Assembly: GCA_949152475.1 (NCBI GenBank)
Contig: OX424564.1
Span: forward strand, 3,968,001 to 4,032,000
Direction: 5' to 3'
DNA: 64,000 nt
From: Terebella lapidaria
Lineage: Eukaryota > Annelida > Polychaeta > Terebellida > Terebellidae
The notes below the pieces were generated by a model. That model did not search any database. It saw only the letters and a list, made by a program, of their open reading frames with translations, and had not been told where the DNA came from. The number at the start of each line of letters is the position of its first letter. Position 1 is the first letter of the stretch. Both the position numbers and the translations under genes were made by a program. Shown here piece by piece: positions 32,753 to 44,616 of the stretch.

Positions 32753-35073
32753 TTCACTATCGCCAATTTACGTGAATATTAGCGTCTCGGCTGGATTTGA
32801 GAATAAATACGTAACTACGGTGTGCATTCAGTCAACCGTGTATCACTTTTGTCCATACTGTCGAGTCATCGCTCACTTCTCACGCTTATTCTTCATGTCA
32901 GTGCCAAATTTTCCTTGTTTTGGAGCAGTAAAACTAGCACATTTGTTACGTTCCATTTTCTGACTGCATCTTCACTTCTAACAATCACACGCATTTATTT
33001 TTCGCTGTCCCGCATAGAGCTAATTTTTCGCCCGCAAAGTGCGGAAGATTGATTATCGTGGTATTTATCGTTGGCAATGTGTAAAAGTCGGAATGGGTTC
33101 CGAGTTCAACACCACCGCCTTCAACATTGATATTTCAGTGCTTATAAATATTCCGACGGTACTCAAATTTATTGGACACTTCTCATATGGCATCTATATT
33201 GTCGCATATTTGTACACTATTGACCAAAAACAACTTTACGAATATATTGAATTTTGGGCCAAATAGAAAACGGTGCTGAATTTTATGAACACCTTGCTAT
33301 TTTTTGATGGGCGTACTCGATCAGGGACTCGATTTTTTTATGGGTGTACTCGATCAGTGTTCAATACGGTATCAATTGCTTTAACATCGGTATATTCGTC
33401 CGGCATGGACATCGTAGGCCTATATAATATGCGCGCGGAAATACATTGAAAACAGTTCTAGAAATGATCGCGCTATTGACTTCTGTCATCCGGGGAGATC
33501 TGGTGGGTATGATTCTTGTATCTTTTACAACAGTGTTTGCAAATTTTGCATGGATACTACAATACGCTAAAGACGTCGTTTATATGCTTAAAATCACCAT
33601 GGTAAATGCACCTCCATGTTAAAAGGTTAGGAGACGTTGGGTGCGTCCGCAAGGCGAATTAATTCATTGTAATTTCTCAATAAGCAGCACTGCCGCTTTA
33701 CAGCCCTGTAAGTAGGTGAATGCCAATAATAGTAATGCCGATAATCAATAATTCATTGCTGGCTGTCTTCAACATGTCAGAGAGTGTTGTGGTGTACTTT
33801 ATATCTGTACCATGCTAGATTGAATATTAGGTGAATATTGTTCAGGCAGTGGCAATTGAATGTTTATATACAAAGTTAAACTATTACATGTAGATGCATA
33901 TCTATAGACGACATGGTGTATCGTGTTGAAGATGATATGCACTAAACCAGGAGGAACTTTATTATGATTCACATATCTATATAATATGAACATTTGCGGT
34001 TTAATGCTGCAGAGGTCTACTGTGACTGTAGCAAGAGGAGTTTCCATATCAATGGATGTGTGCAAAGTTATGTATGCAGTCCGATTCTCATTACGTCAAA
34101 AGGCGGTAATTTTATTTCCATAGATTTTTTGCATGCCAATGGTATTGCTAGCGAGTATATATATACAATATGACATTGTCCCAATTGGTTTATCCACTGT
34201 CTTGAGCAGTGACATGACTTTGAAATTGCTTGTAGCTTTGATTGGGCACAGTCAAAATACAAATATTAAAGAATTTATATGACGTCTGTATACTGCTCGA
34301 GATGAATACAGGTAGTTATTTTCGATCAATTTGGCAAACATTGTGTAATAATCGTGTTTTAAGCTTTGTTTGACAGTATACAGTACAGTTTCATGTGTTG
34401 GCCATTTAAAAGGTCGGAGTACTACCGCGTGACAGTATTGGTCTTAAACCTATAAGAATATTATGACTGATCAAAAGTATTCCTGTTCACTGAACTTCAT
34501 GAAATAGTCTTGGCAATGGGGGAACCTTTGTACCTGATAACATCTATTTATAACTGAAGCACCAACAAATACTGAAACAGTAAGTGCAACATAGCCTGTA
34601 CAGAAGATGTTAGAAATACAACCAAAACATACTGTTGGTAGATAGAAACATTTTGTATTTTTTATAACATGATCTACAGATTTCCTTTGGTTTGTTTATA
34701 AGGCGTTTATTTTTTCTGGTAACGTACACATTTTCTTCGTTAATTATGATCTCTAGAAGAGAACTCGGGTGTGTGAACTGTAAATATTGCGTCAATACCA
34801 TTCTTCAGATACGTGTCATAGAAATTAATGATCAGCTGAACGGTTGTGTGCTCTTCTTTGGTGCACTTTTGTTTTCATTATTCTAGCAAAAACACAAGGT
34901 TTGACTACACCAAGAAATCTCTCCACCGTAGATTTTTGTATGGTATTTGTACTGGGATAGTTGCCAAACTCACGGATACCATACAAAGGCAGACATGCAA
35001 GTAATACAAAGGCATACATCAACTGATGAATCGACTCACTAATGCCTACAATTTGTAACTATGATTAACTCAC
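32753..35073. other. Intergenic, no gene recognised
   Basis: No repeat family or coding region that I can support. Short frames (about 75-88 codons) have no recognisable domains. Confidence 0.4.
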
Positions 35074-35289
35074 TACAGGTGACGTGCCTGTTTCCGAGCG
35101 GGAACTTAACCCGAACACCCCCCAGTACGGTCGTCTATGTGGTTTATTCTGTTGGTGTGATAGCATGCATTGAGCTTTGTGTTGTATACAATCGTTGTGT
35201 CATGTCTCGCACACTGTAAATCAACGACAACGATCCTATGGGGGTGCTCGGGTTTAAGTCCCGGCTCGGAAATAGGCACGTCACCTGTA
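35074..35289. mobile_element. 216-bp foldback element with 48-bp inverted ends
   Basis: TACAGGTGACGTGCCTGTTT at the left is matched by AATAGGCACGTCACCTGTA at the right. The inverted repeat continues inward for about 48 bp at roughly 90 percent (CCGAGCGGGAACTTAACCCG versus CGGGTTTAAGTCCCGGCTCGG). Each arm includes a GGGTTTAAGTCCC-type block that looks like a tRNA T-arm / box B. No target duplication was identified. Confidence 0.75.
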
Positions 35290-35355
35290 TATGTTGACTG
35301 CACTTTCTGACATAGGCCAGGGAGCTGCCCAGGATATTAACAAGACATAATGCAA

Positions 35356-35622
35356 AAAATATAATAATATAATATAATAATAATCAGATTTATTTAACGA
35401 CGGTCCATGATGATAGGCAATTCTGCCTGTCTTCCCCATCCCCCGTCGGGTGACAATTTAGAATTTGGAAAGCACATTCGAATGGAGAAACCTTTGCATT
35501 GCCAGGATGAAAACTCCACCTACTTTGTGCCGGTGACGGGGATCGAACCCGCGTCACCTACCGCCTCTGAGCTTCGTTGCTTCAAGAGCCACCGGTCCCA
35601 TCCACTCGGCCACAGAGGCGGT
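35356..35622 (-). mobile_element. tRNA-derived SINE
   Basis: On the minus strand the unit begins CCGCCTCTGTGGCCGAGTGG, containing a box A match (TGGCCGAGTGG). About 60 bp later it has a box B match (GGGTTCGATCCCC), the split internal promoter of RNA polymerase III. It then has a unique body and ends in an A/T-rich tail (AAATAAATCTGATTATTATT). The leader resembles a class II tRNA but does not close a proper acceptor stem, so I call a SINE and not a tRNA gene. Confidence 0.8.
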
Positions 35623-37018
35623 TTATCATAGTTTATTGACATTTCATAATAACATGAGGACGAATAAACAATGTTACAACAGGAAGAATGCAATAACTAT
35701 ATGCGAAACATTCATATCCATATTTTACTTAAATATTTGCTTCCTTGCGTATCATTTCTGCCGAAAGAAAACCATTCAAAACAGAACAATTCATCAATTA
35801 AATCATTTCTTTGGTGTTGTGGATTAGTTGGCTCAACGATTAGAAACGTCTGTTTTTTCCTGAACATTTTTTTCGGTTCAAAACACAGTAATGGTTGCGC
35901 CACAACGCTGTGGGTCAACAACAATAATTCTATACACCCACTGATTTTCACATGTTATCTGTAAGTATCAACCTATCACCACCAGATCAACCAGACCCTG
36001 GCGATGACAACGCACGTTGGAACAAAATTAACGAAAAAAATACATATTCAGTTCATGTTAGACCTAGATATTATGGAACAAAAGTACCTCACATGTCGGA
36101 TAACATGCTATACATTCAAACGAACTTAATTTTATGACGACACTGTCAGTAGAATTCAAAACTGCTTGCAAAAAATAAACAATATTTTTTTAAAACTAAA
36201 ATTTCACTCATCACATCTAGTACACGAAAAAACAAACATGTACATAATGATTTTGACGATTACATCCAGCCCGAATCGTATTCCTATCCGTTTGAACACA
36301 TATTTTGTGCGCCTGTTGTATCTAAACGAACGAAGTGTATCCATCAAAGTCGAATGTGAACAAACACGCAAATCGCCCAAATTTCCAGAAGGACCGGTTG
36401 TAGACATTATACTTGGTTAGTACGTCCCATTCAGTTAATTTCGGCGTTTAATTTGATATATTTTTTTCCAAAAATATTGCCTATTTACGTAAGCAGTCCT
36501 TGCAATAATATACCACTATAATATGATTCTAGTATTGTTGGAAAAGCATATTGAGAACACCGAACATCTGGCAAATATCATTCACTAACACTGGACGTAT
36601 GAACAATCCATAAGCTACTTATATGACAGTGTAGATACATATTAAAGCAACTGCCTTCTAACTCCGTCAATATTTTATGAAAACTATATTTCTTATTAAA
36701 CATGCTAAGTTAACTGAATGAGACATACCCACATCAAATGTAATGGAAATAACCAGTCCTCAGGCAAATTTTGCTCATTTGAACAGGCCGTTCTCGCGTG
36801 AATACAGGAGCAGTATCCATTACACAGTACCCATTTTCAAAAAAAATTGGTTTTGAAAAAAATATTGTATACATTCGAAGGCAGTAGCTAGACATTGAGA
36901 TAGTGTACATTGATACCAATTAACACGTTTCAAAACGATGCAAATCAAGACGACACACGATTTTTGATATTTCAAACCAGCTCCTCTTGGTGTTCAAATA
37001 CCAATTCCAATTCTGAAT
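35623..37018. other. Intergenic, 3' flank of the GPCR gene
   Basis: No gene recognised. The part next to 37018 would hold the 3' untranslated region of the minus-strand receptor gene. Confidence 0.4.
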
Positions 37019-38119
37019 TCATGCTGCATATTCCGAATGACATGGTTGAGTTGAGTTTGCCGAGAGATAGTGTAGCTCCGTGTGCGTTGATACTGGTTGA
37101 TATCGTCTCAACACCAGGTTAAACATTTTTGTGATGGTCTTTCTGAAGGTTGCGTTGACGATACAATAGAGCAGGAAATGACAGGAGAAGTTGACGGCCT
37201 GGAGCAGGTTTGTGCACCACATTGCCAGCTGTAGAGCGGGGTATGTGTCAGGTTCGGCGGTGTCTTTGTAGAAGTGAAGTATTTCTGACGGAGACACCAG
37301 CACCAGGAACATCAACACCAGCGCCACCAGTGTTGGAGTAATGCGGTCGTTTGCTGCCGACGGAACGTTGTTGGCAGATTGCTCCCTCCATTTGCGAGAC
37401 TTGCGTAATTCGACGATCAAATTTAGGTTGCAGAAAGTCAGTATGGCGAGAGGAATAAAATATCCAGCGATAGCCCAGATGTATGTAAAGATGTCCATCA
37501 TGACAGGGTGTGTTGCGAAGTATCCTAGATCCAGAATATAACAGGTTTCATTCCCGGGGATAATTTGATGTTCAATGGTGACATACGACCAGGTGAGAGG
37601 TAACATCATCAGAATCCATAATGTGTACGTGACTACTAGGGATATCTTTGTTGTACGCAAACCGATTAACATCCGGGCCCTCATGGGATGACATATTGCT
37701 AAATACCGAGCTGTAGCTATTACAACAGTCAGCCATGTACTCACTTTTATGAAGACGTCGTTGAAATATGTCCCATAGACTTGATAGTAGTAGTGGAATC
37801 CCTTGACATTGAACGTAGACTTGTAGTCGTAGAAGGCAAAGTTTGGTAGAATGGCCAGACAGAAGCAGAGATCGGACACAGCGAGAGCGATAAGTCCCAG
37901 TAACGCACCTCTTTCGACTTCACTGACCTCGCGACTGTTACATCGCCACGAGAGGATCGCCAGGTTCAGCAGATTACCCACCACACCAAAAGACGCGATG
38001 ATCGGGATACACAGTCCGTTGAATATATATTCCAAGTTATTGTGATCTTGGTTTAAACTCTCATATATGCTGTTATTGCACATATATTGCAAATTTCCTG
38101 AATAATTGGATGCAATCAT
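37019..38119 (-). CDS. Rhodopsin-class GPCR, FMRFamide-receptor-like
   Basis: A seven-helix cell-surface receptor coupling an extracellular ligand, probably a peptide, to G proteins. The frame is open from 38215, but I choose the ATG at 38119-38117 (366 residues): just upstream the minus strand has a polypyrimidine run ending in CAG at 38137-38135, a likely 3' splice site. Sequons at Asn5, Asn15 and Asn190. Approximate helices: 33-57 (VVGNLLNLAIL), 72-94 (LAVSDLCF), 115-140, 158-180, 208-234, 262-284, 298-322. The DRY site reads ARY (TARYLAICHP), helix 6 lacks CWxP (LVSPSEILHF) and the NPxxY site reads FLLYC. No Cys is seen at the top of helix 3 to pair with Cys193. These variants occur in invertebrate FMRFamide-type and orphan peptide receptors. 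All seven helices lie in one exon. A decayed partial paralogue lies at 28729-28857. Confidence 0.85.
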   Translation of the reverse strand: MIASNYSGNLQYMCNNSIYESLNQDHNNLEYIFNGLCIPIIASFGVVGNLLNLAILSWRCNSREVSEVERGALLGLIALAVSDLCFCLAILPNFAFYDYKSTFNVKGFHYYYQVYGTYFNDVFIKVSTWLTVVIATARYLAICHPMRARMLIGLRTTKISLVVTYTLWILMMLPLTWSYVTIEHQIIPGNETCYILDLGYFATHPVMMDIFTYIWAIAGYFIPLAILTFCNLNLIVELRKSRKWREQSANNVPSAANDRITPTLVALVLMFLVLVSPSEILHFYKDTAEPDTYPALQLAMWCTNLLQAVNFSCHFLLYCIVNATFRKTITKMFNLVLRRYQPVSTHTELHYLSANSTQPCHSEYAA

Positions 38120-38635
38120 GATGCCGAGTATGTGCTGAAAAAAAATAACACGATGTTTTTTTAAATGCCTCACATTTATGGTACCTGGTGAACAATTACT
38201 GAGAATCCGACGCAAATGATATTATTGTTTTATGGTACACTGTTCTGAAAGAGTTGATGTAGTATGTAAAGTTAAATTGCTACAGCCCAAAATGACTGTA
38301 TTTTATATCTTAAACACAGTGGAGGTACTCACAATCAATTCCTCTCTTCTTAAATGTCGTTTAACACATTGGGCAACCGTTAAAATCGAGTTAAATGTTG
38401 TCTTGTAACAAAACCGTCTGCTCAAAAACCGATCGTTGTTGATATGGCGCCCGCTGCGATTTATAATGGAAAACTGCTCGAGTCCCAGCCTCGTGCGTGA
38501 GCCACCAGACATCGGCGAATCTCATCTCAGCCGACACGCACCTGTTACCTACTCAGTGCCTCTACCCTAGTTGAAAGCAGTAAATGAGATCATTGATAGG
38601 ATATATGGTGTGGGTTCGGTAATAACACTCAACTT
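38120..38635 (-). other. Upstream region of the GPCR gene
   Basis: Contains the predicted splice acceptor at 38135-38137. Any 5' untranslated exon should lie above it. No promoter motif can be placed with confidence. CTCAACTT at 38628-38635 is the left target duplication of the MITE that follows. Confidence 0.4.
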
Positions 38636-38760
38636 GGGCGCAAGTACCATACACTGCTCCTTAATACTACTCGTCCACTGAAAACATACCATTTAATCCG
38701 TCTCGCACCTTTTTAATCCTTATTGAATATAGAGGAAGGCGCAGGATATGATACTTGGGC
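38636..38760. mobile_element. MITE, second copy of the 30082 family
   Basis: 125 bp with ends GGGCGCAAGTACCATACACTG and GATATGATACTTGGGC, and the same interior strings as 30082-30211. Flanked by CTCAACTT (38628-38635) and CTCAACGT (38761-38768), an 8-bp duplication with one mismatch. More diverged ends than the first copy, so older. Confidence 0.85.
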
Positions 38761-38768
38761 CTCAACGT

Positions 38769-40145
38769 GCTACATGTATTTAGCATACATTCTCTTGTAG
38801 TAATCTGTAGTGCATTTCCATTAGGATGCCCCCTGCAGTTTGTTCTTATCGAATATCTGATATATTCCGGAATTTAACGAGTCAGGAAATGTACCAAAAT
38901 ATATGTGTCACAACTTAGCTGCGAGAACCCGTAATCCAGTGTGCAGCAACGGGCAATTTGTAGTTTGGGAGGTCAGGAGTTAATACAAAGGTGAAAGACA
39001 TTTCGAAGATGGTGAATATATTCCGAATTTTTTTTACATGGAATCCATATGATTTATACTGTCAAATACGGAAATGTAATGAACAATGAAAAACCCTTTT
39101 GTTCGAATAGAAATGAAAGTACATGTAAGTCCTAGTTTACCGAAGTAAATAGAAGAGTTTGTCAAAAAATCTCACGTATTTGTTGCACACACAAACAGGG
39201 GGCCCCTCCCCACTGAGCAGGTAGCCCTGAGTGAGGTATGTATGCCATATACGTGACCTGGCCAATTTACCACGCTTTGACATTTTGTTTGCTGGGGTAC
39301 AACAAAATAGCGTTGACTTTGACTCATTATTTGTATAATATATTATCAAACTCGTCCTCCGAGATTGAGACAGATGGAATGAATACCCAGTCTTTTGTTG
39401 TCATAATTTTGTATTAACCCTTTAGCATCTACATTGTGAATTGCGATTCCAAAATTGCTATTGTATATTGTACACATGCACAGAATAAACATGGGACATC
39501 TGTCTGTATTACATCAGTAACACCAACTCGACCAATATGTGTACAAACGTGATCCAAACATGCTGAAGATGAAAGCATTCTCAATTTATTGATGAAACAC
39601 GACATGCTTTCAAAATCGATAATCCCCGTTTATTCCCTGAATATTTTGCTCAGGCAACTTTGTTTTGGCATCATTATCTATGCATCGATTATTCAATGCA
39701 TTTATCATCTTAAATAAATTACTGCTTTTTAAATTCGAAATACAAGCTAGTCCGACCATTGCGTTAACTTGCCATTTCAAAACAGAAAAAAAACAAATAT
39801 CTGTATGCCACCACATATTAGTACTTCGTTTTTAGGCCCACACGATATATTTCACATAATAAAGTATATCTACCATATAATAATACCATAACATCGTGTA
39901 ATAACGCGGTGACATCAGAATGCGACCATAACAATGCGACCAAGAGTCCCGGGTGCTCGCTACTGAATTGGGCGGAAATCAGTCAGCGTGATTATGTATT
40001 ATGATCGAATTACGATTACCCCAAAACAATTGAGATAGTTGAAAAAAACATTCAGCGAAGTTATAACTAACTTGAAAAAATTTGCATGTGATTTCAAGTG
40101 TGACCTACATGGCATTGACTCAGTCATATCCATTTTTCACGCAAC
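38769..40145. other. Intergenic, nothing recognised
   Basis: AT-rich; no gene or named repeat. Confidence 0.4.
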
Positions 40146-40224
40146 GGAAAAAATTAGCCCAAGGGCTAAGAAAGGTTACCGGACAATATATATTTTAGAT
40201 ATTAGTATCTTGTCCCGTGACCTT

Positions 40225-41616
40225 TAAAAAAGGTCATTGGTCAATTCAAGGAAACGATAATATTCGGCATATGTCTAGTATGTCCACAATTGATTCCTAA
40301 GCTGTGAAGTCAATAATAAGGGAGATATTAGCCATTATGTCCAGTGACCTTGAAAATGAGGTCAAAGGTCGAATTCAAGGTCATAGCAATATTCAGCATA
40401 TATCATTTCCTATATGTTCATAATTGATTCCTAAGCTGTAAAGTCCATAATGAGCGAGCTATTAGCCATTTTGTTCTGTGACCTTGGACATGTTGGAAAT
40501 TAGGTCAAAGGTGAAGTTCAAGGTCATGGCAATGTTCAGAATATATCATTTTCTATATGTCCACAATTGATTGCTAAGCTGTAAAGCCATTTCGTTCTCT
40601 GACCTTGAAAAAGAGTTCAAAGGTCAAATTCAAGGTCACAGCAATATTCAGCATATATCCTTTCCTATATGTTCATAATTGATTCCTAAGCTGTAAAATC
40701 GATAATAAGTGAGATATTAGCTATTTTGTCCTGCGACCTTGAAAAGGAGGTCAAAGGTCAAATTCAAGGTCATAGCAATATTCAGCATATATCATTTCCT
40801 ATATGTTCACAATTGATTGCTAAGCTGTAAAGTGGATAAAAAGCGAGATATCAGCCATTTTGTCCTGTGATCCTGAAAATGAGGTCAAAGGTCAAATTGA
40901 ATGTCATGGCAATAATCTGCATATATCATTTCCTATATGTCCACAATTGATTCCTAAGCTGTAAAGTCAATAATAAGCGAAATATTAGCCATTTTGAGCT
41001 CTGACCTTGAAACTGAGGTCAGAGGTCAAATTCAAGGTCACGATAATATTCAGCATATATCATTTCCTATATGACCACAGTTGATCCCTAAGCTGTGAAA
41101 TCGATAACAAGTGAGATATTACCCATTTTGCGGTGTGACCTTGAAAATGAGGTCAAAGGTCAAATTCAAGGTCACAAGAATATTCAGCATATATCATTTC
41201 CTATATGTCAACAATTGCTCCCTAAGCTGTAAAGTCGATAATAAGCGAGATATTAGCCATTTTGTCCTGTGACTTTGAAAATGAGGTCAAAGGTCAAATT
41301 CAAGGTCATGACAATAATCTGCATATATCATTTCCTATATGTCCACAATTGATCCCTAAGCTGTAAAATCGATAATAAGGGAGATATTAGCCGTTTTGTG
41401 GTGTGACCTTGAAAATGAGGTCAAATATCAAATTCAAGGTCATCAGAATATTCGGCATATATCATTTCCTATATGTCCACAACTGGTTCCTAAGCTGTAA
41501 AGTCGATAATAAGCAAGATATTAGACATTTTCTGCTCTGACCTTGAAACCGAGGTCAGAGGTCAAATTCAAGACCATGAGAATATTCAGCATATACCATT
41601 TCCTATATGTCCACAA
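40225..41616 (-). repeat. Tandem 134-bp array, inverted partner
   Basis: About ten units reading CCTATATGTCCACAATTG, CCTAAGCTGTAAAGTCGATA, GACCTTGAAAATGAGG, TCAAAGGTCAAATTCAAGGTC in order. Perfect AGGTCAAAGGTCA sites are at 40748-40760, 40882-40894, 41150-41162 and 41284-41296, with one-base variants in other units. Most units also have TTCAAGGTCA. Confidence 0.9.
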
Positions 41617-41618
41617 TA

Positions 41619-43776
41619 GGGCGATGGCTCATTTACGTTTTAGTCGCTAGTGGCGCTTGTGTACTAGCCGGCAACAGTTCACAACCGCTCTGAAAAAAAC
41701 ATAGCTCGGATAGATACATGATATCTTGGCTAACGATACAAGTACTTTTTTCGCATAATGCACATCTGGTGAAAATCCAAAAAAACGCCTAAACTGAATG
41801 ATTAAACGAGGCCATTTAATTGTTGAATCGGCTGTTTTGAAGCTGATATAATATTATTACGGCTGAGTAGGGCTACAACACGAACATGAGTGCATCGATA
41901 TGCTTCATTTCAAACTAGCTCGTACAATTGTAAATTAGTGTGGACCTAGTTATTATAATTTGTATGCATCTATCACTAAGCTCGATTTCTTTATCTGAGT
42001 TTTCGTCAAGTATGCCACACGAACAATAGTAAAATGACAAAAACTATATAGTTTCTGACTAAAGCATCATCCAGCATTTGGCCTGTGTGACCAGTATAGG
42101 GCTACATGTATCATGCATCAGAGCCCCCGCTTTTAATGTTCGTGTCAACCTATTACCACATCACAATATGCCAATGATAAAAGCCCCAACATCAAACATG
42201 TTTAAAATAGAAGAAAGCCCAACGAACGTTCATCTAAAGCCACACTGGCGGATAAGGAGCAGACGATGTGCAAATATACCCCCACCAGATGTAGGCCTAA
42301 ATGAATCCCTTTCACAACATCTCTCTGCACGTATACTATAATATGAACTTTGTTGATTTACTCTTTTATATTAGTATATGCGATGACAGCGCTTTAACCT
42401 CAGGTGTTTTTATACCTCAGTGCGCTGAAATGTTCGATTTGTTATCAGAGTCATATTGCCGGTATACAGTATTACACTCATAATGGTGATTTCTTCATCA
42501 CTGTACAACTATTCCTAATCAAACACTCGCTTTCGATCATTAAGGCTATTCGTTGAGGGATAATTATTATGTTGTCAGTGTGACGCTCCCTGATCATATT
42601 CTGGCCACAAATGACCAAACCTTATCACAAATGGTTAAATCCAATTGATACTAACCTTCCTTGCAACCTGTATCAAAAGCAAATTTGGCATGGCTGCAGT
42701 TACCAAATTTCCACTTGACTGCATCAGTCGGACCCCGTCAGTCGGATCCTGTGCCCTACAAAAGCACCAGGTTTTCGTTTCAGTCCGACTGGATAGTCAG
42801 TGTCGAGCATCTTATGCTTGGAGGGTCTTTTCGTTCTCAGTGTAAGGAAAAAACACACTCTTATACACCATCCTAAATCCTAAAAGAATGGCGTGTTTTT
42901 TTTACTTTTTTTGACCGCGAAAAAAAATGAATTGTTGACGGAAACACAGACATTTCAATACCTTACAGCACACTGAACAGTGTGATTTTCTTATTGAAAA
43001 ACATTGCAGATATACATTTCGATCTAAAATTCAACATATTTTTGCTGCCCGTCACCCAAGAAGAAGATTGATTGGAACTCCCTAGAAAATAAATTGATCT
43101 AAAAATAATGACCCCTGGTTTATCGCCCCCTCGCTTCGCTCGGTCGTGTGCCTATCTACCCTTCGTCTGTTCCCCTCCCCTCCCCCTTCCAAAATTCCGC
43201 CCACGCCCCCGTGAAATGTTCTCATATTCACAATTCCCAATGGTTCCGCCCATGAATTGTGTACTAGTTCATAAAATTACAGAGCTAAGATTCAAGTACA
43301 AGTAGTCAATAGATTTGAACATTTTGAGCGATGTGCATTACCTGATTACTGCAGTCCGTTTCCACACTGCAGCGTAGCAATGAGTGAAAAATAAGACACC
43401 CCCCACCCATTGAGGCCCCCCCCCCCATCAGATTATAATGCTATTGGTGATAATAGATTAAATTAATTAGCTTCTGTATAACAGTTTGGAATAGGCTACG
43501 GAATAGGCTATCCATATGCTCAAAGAATTTAATCCATGCCCTTATTGGGTTATTATTCACAATAATAGCCAACTGATGATATGAGCTGCAAATTACAAGT
43601 CATCTATAGGCGTTACAGGCATATTTTCTGCCATATATGGTGCGTTTTTTATATATATAGGGGCCGGGTTATAGTTGGGAAGCCGTCGGTCTACCAGCTT
43701 TGATGACGTTCTTATTTAGGCCGGCTAGTACAGTCACGCCATCTGGCGAAAAACGTCATTTGACGTTGCTACGCCC
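41619..43776. mobile_element. 2.16-kb TA-flanked insertion, non-autonomous DNA transposon
   Basis: Interrupts the repeat element at an otherwise continuous site. The left end GGGCGATGGC and right end GCTACGCCC are the tips of imperfect inverted repeats of about 55 bp (TGTACTAGCCGG inward on the left, CCGGCTAGTACAGT on the right). TA lies on both sides (41617-41618, 43777-43778). No transposase is found; the interior contains an R1 repeat copy and GC-rich low-complexity sequence. The TA duplication is compatible with Tc1/mariner-type elements, but the superfamily is unproven. Confidence 0.65.
42130..42290 (-). repeat. Dispersed repeat family R1, diverged minus copy
   Basis: Reverse complement keeps CACTGGCG, GAAAGCCCAACGAACG and CAACCTATTACCAC in R1 order. 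Strongly diverged, and nested inside the TA-flanked insertion. Confidence 0.55.
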
Positions 43777-44616
43777 TATCGATTCTTAGTCTCTAATCTC
43801 AATATTAAGTGAGATATTAGGCTTAATGTGTCTCATTATAAAGCATAAGAGAATTTAACATGGGAAAGTCCCATTTGGGCCGAGTTTGGGCCCAAAATGG
43901 TCCCATTTCGAGCGATTCAAGGGCAACGAAATTTATACGTGTCACAGGGGTACATATGAGGAGTGTTATGCATTGATAAGAAAAAAAGTTACTGAACAGA
44001 TTCTGAGAAAACGACCGTCGAAGTCCAAAATTGGCCATTTTTCAACGAAAATGGCCCTCTGACCTTGAAACCGAGGTCAAATTCAAGGTCACCAGAATAT
44101 TCAGGATATATCATTTCCTATATGTCCACAATTGATTCCTAGTCTCTGATCTCAATATTAAGAGACATATTAGGCTTAATGTGTCCCATTATAAAGCATA
44201 GGAGAATTTAACATGGGAAAGTCCCATTTGGGCCGAGTTTGGGCCCAAAATGGCCCACTTCGAGCGATTCAAGGGCAACGAAATTTATACGTCTCACAGG
44301 GGTACATATGAGGAGTGTTATGCATTGATAAGAAAAAAAGTTAGTGAACAGATTCTGAGAAAACGACCGTCAAAGTCCAAAATTGGCCATTTTTCGACGA
44401 AAACGGCCGCCATTTTGAAAAAAAAATCGAAAATCTGAAAACTAAAAAAAAACTTTCCTGGAAATACTTTTAGGTATTTTTGTGCAAAATTTCAGAAATA
44501 TTCCATCATAAACTTTAAAGATAAAAAAGTGAACGGACGGACGGACGCCGGACGACGGACGCCGAACGCAACGCCATGGCAATAGGTTATCGGACCAAAG
44601 GTCCAGTAACCTAAAA

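Larger units (their letters stand above)
40146..44616 (-). mobile_element. 134-bp-array repeat element, copy R, interrupted
   Basis: Reverse-orientation copy of 30790-32752: inner end GAAAAAATTAGCCCAAGGGC...GGTTACCGGACAAT, 134-bp array (40225-41616), then non-tandem section and outer end (ACGCAACGCCATGGCAATAGG) to about 44616. It is split by a 2158-bp insertion (41619-43776). The non-tandem section is partly duplicated: about 43779-44056 and 44130-44405 match at an offset of 353 bp, with one 134-bp-type unit between. Confidence 0.75.

Noticed and set aside
35527..35622. Functional tRNA gene
   Set aside because: Box A and box B are present, but the acceptor stem does not close and an unrelated body with A/T tail follows, so a SINE fits better.
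30790..44616. One 14-kb foldback transposon carrying the GPCR gene
   Set aside because: Each arm has both an outer and an inner end of its own, so two separate inverted copies explain the structure better.
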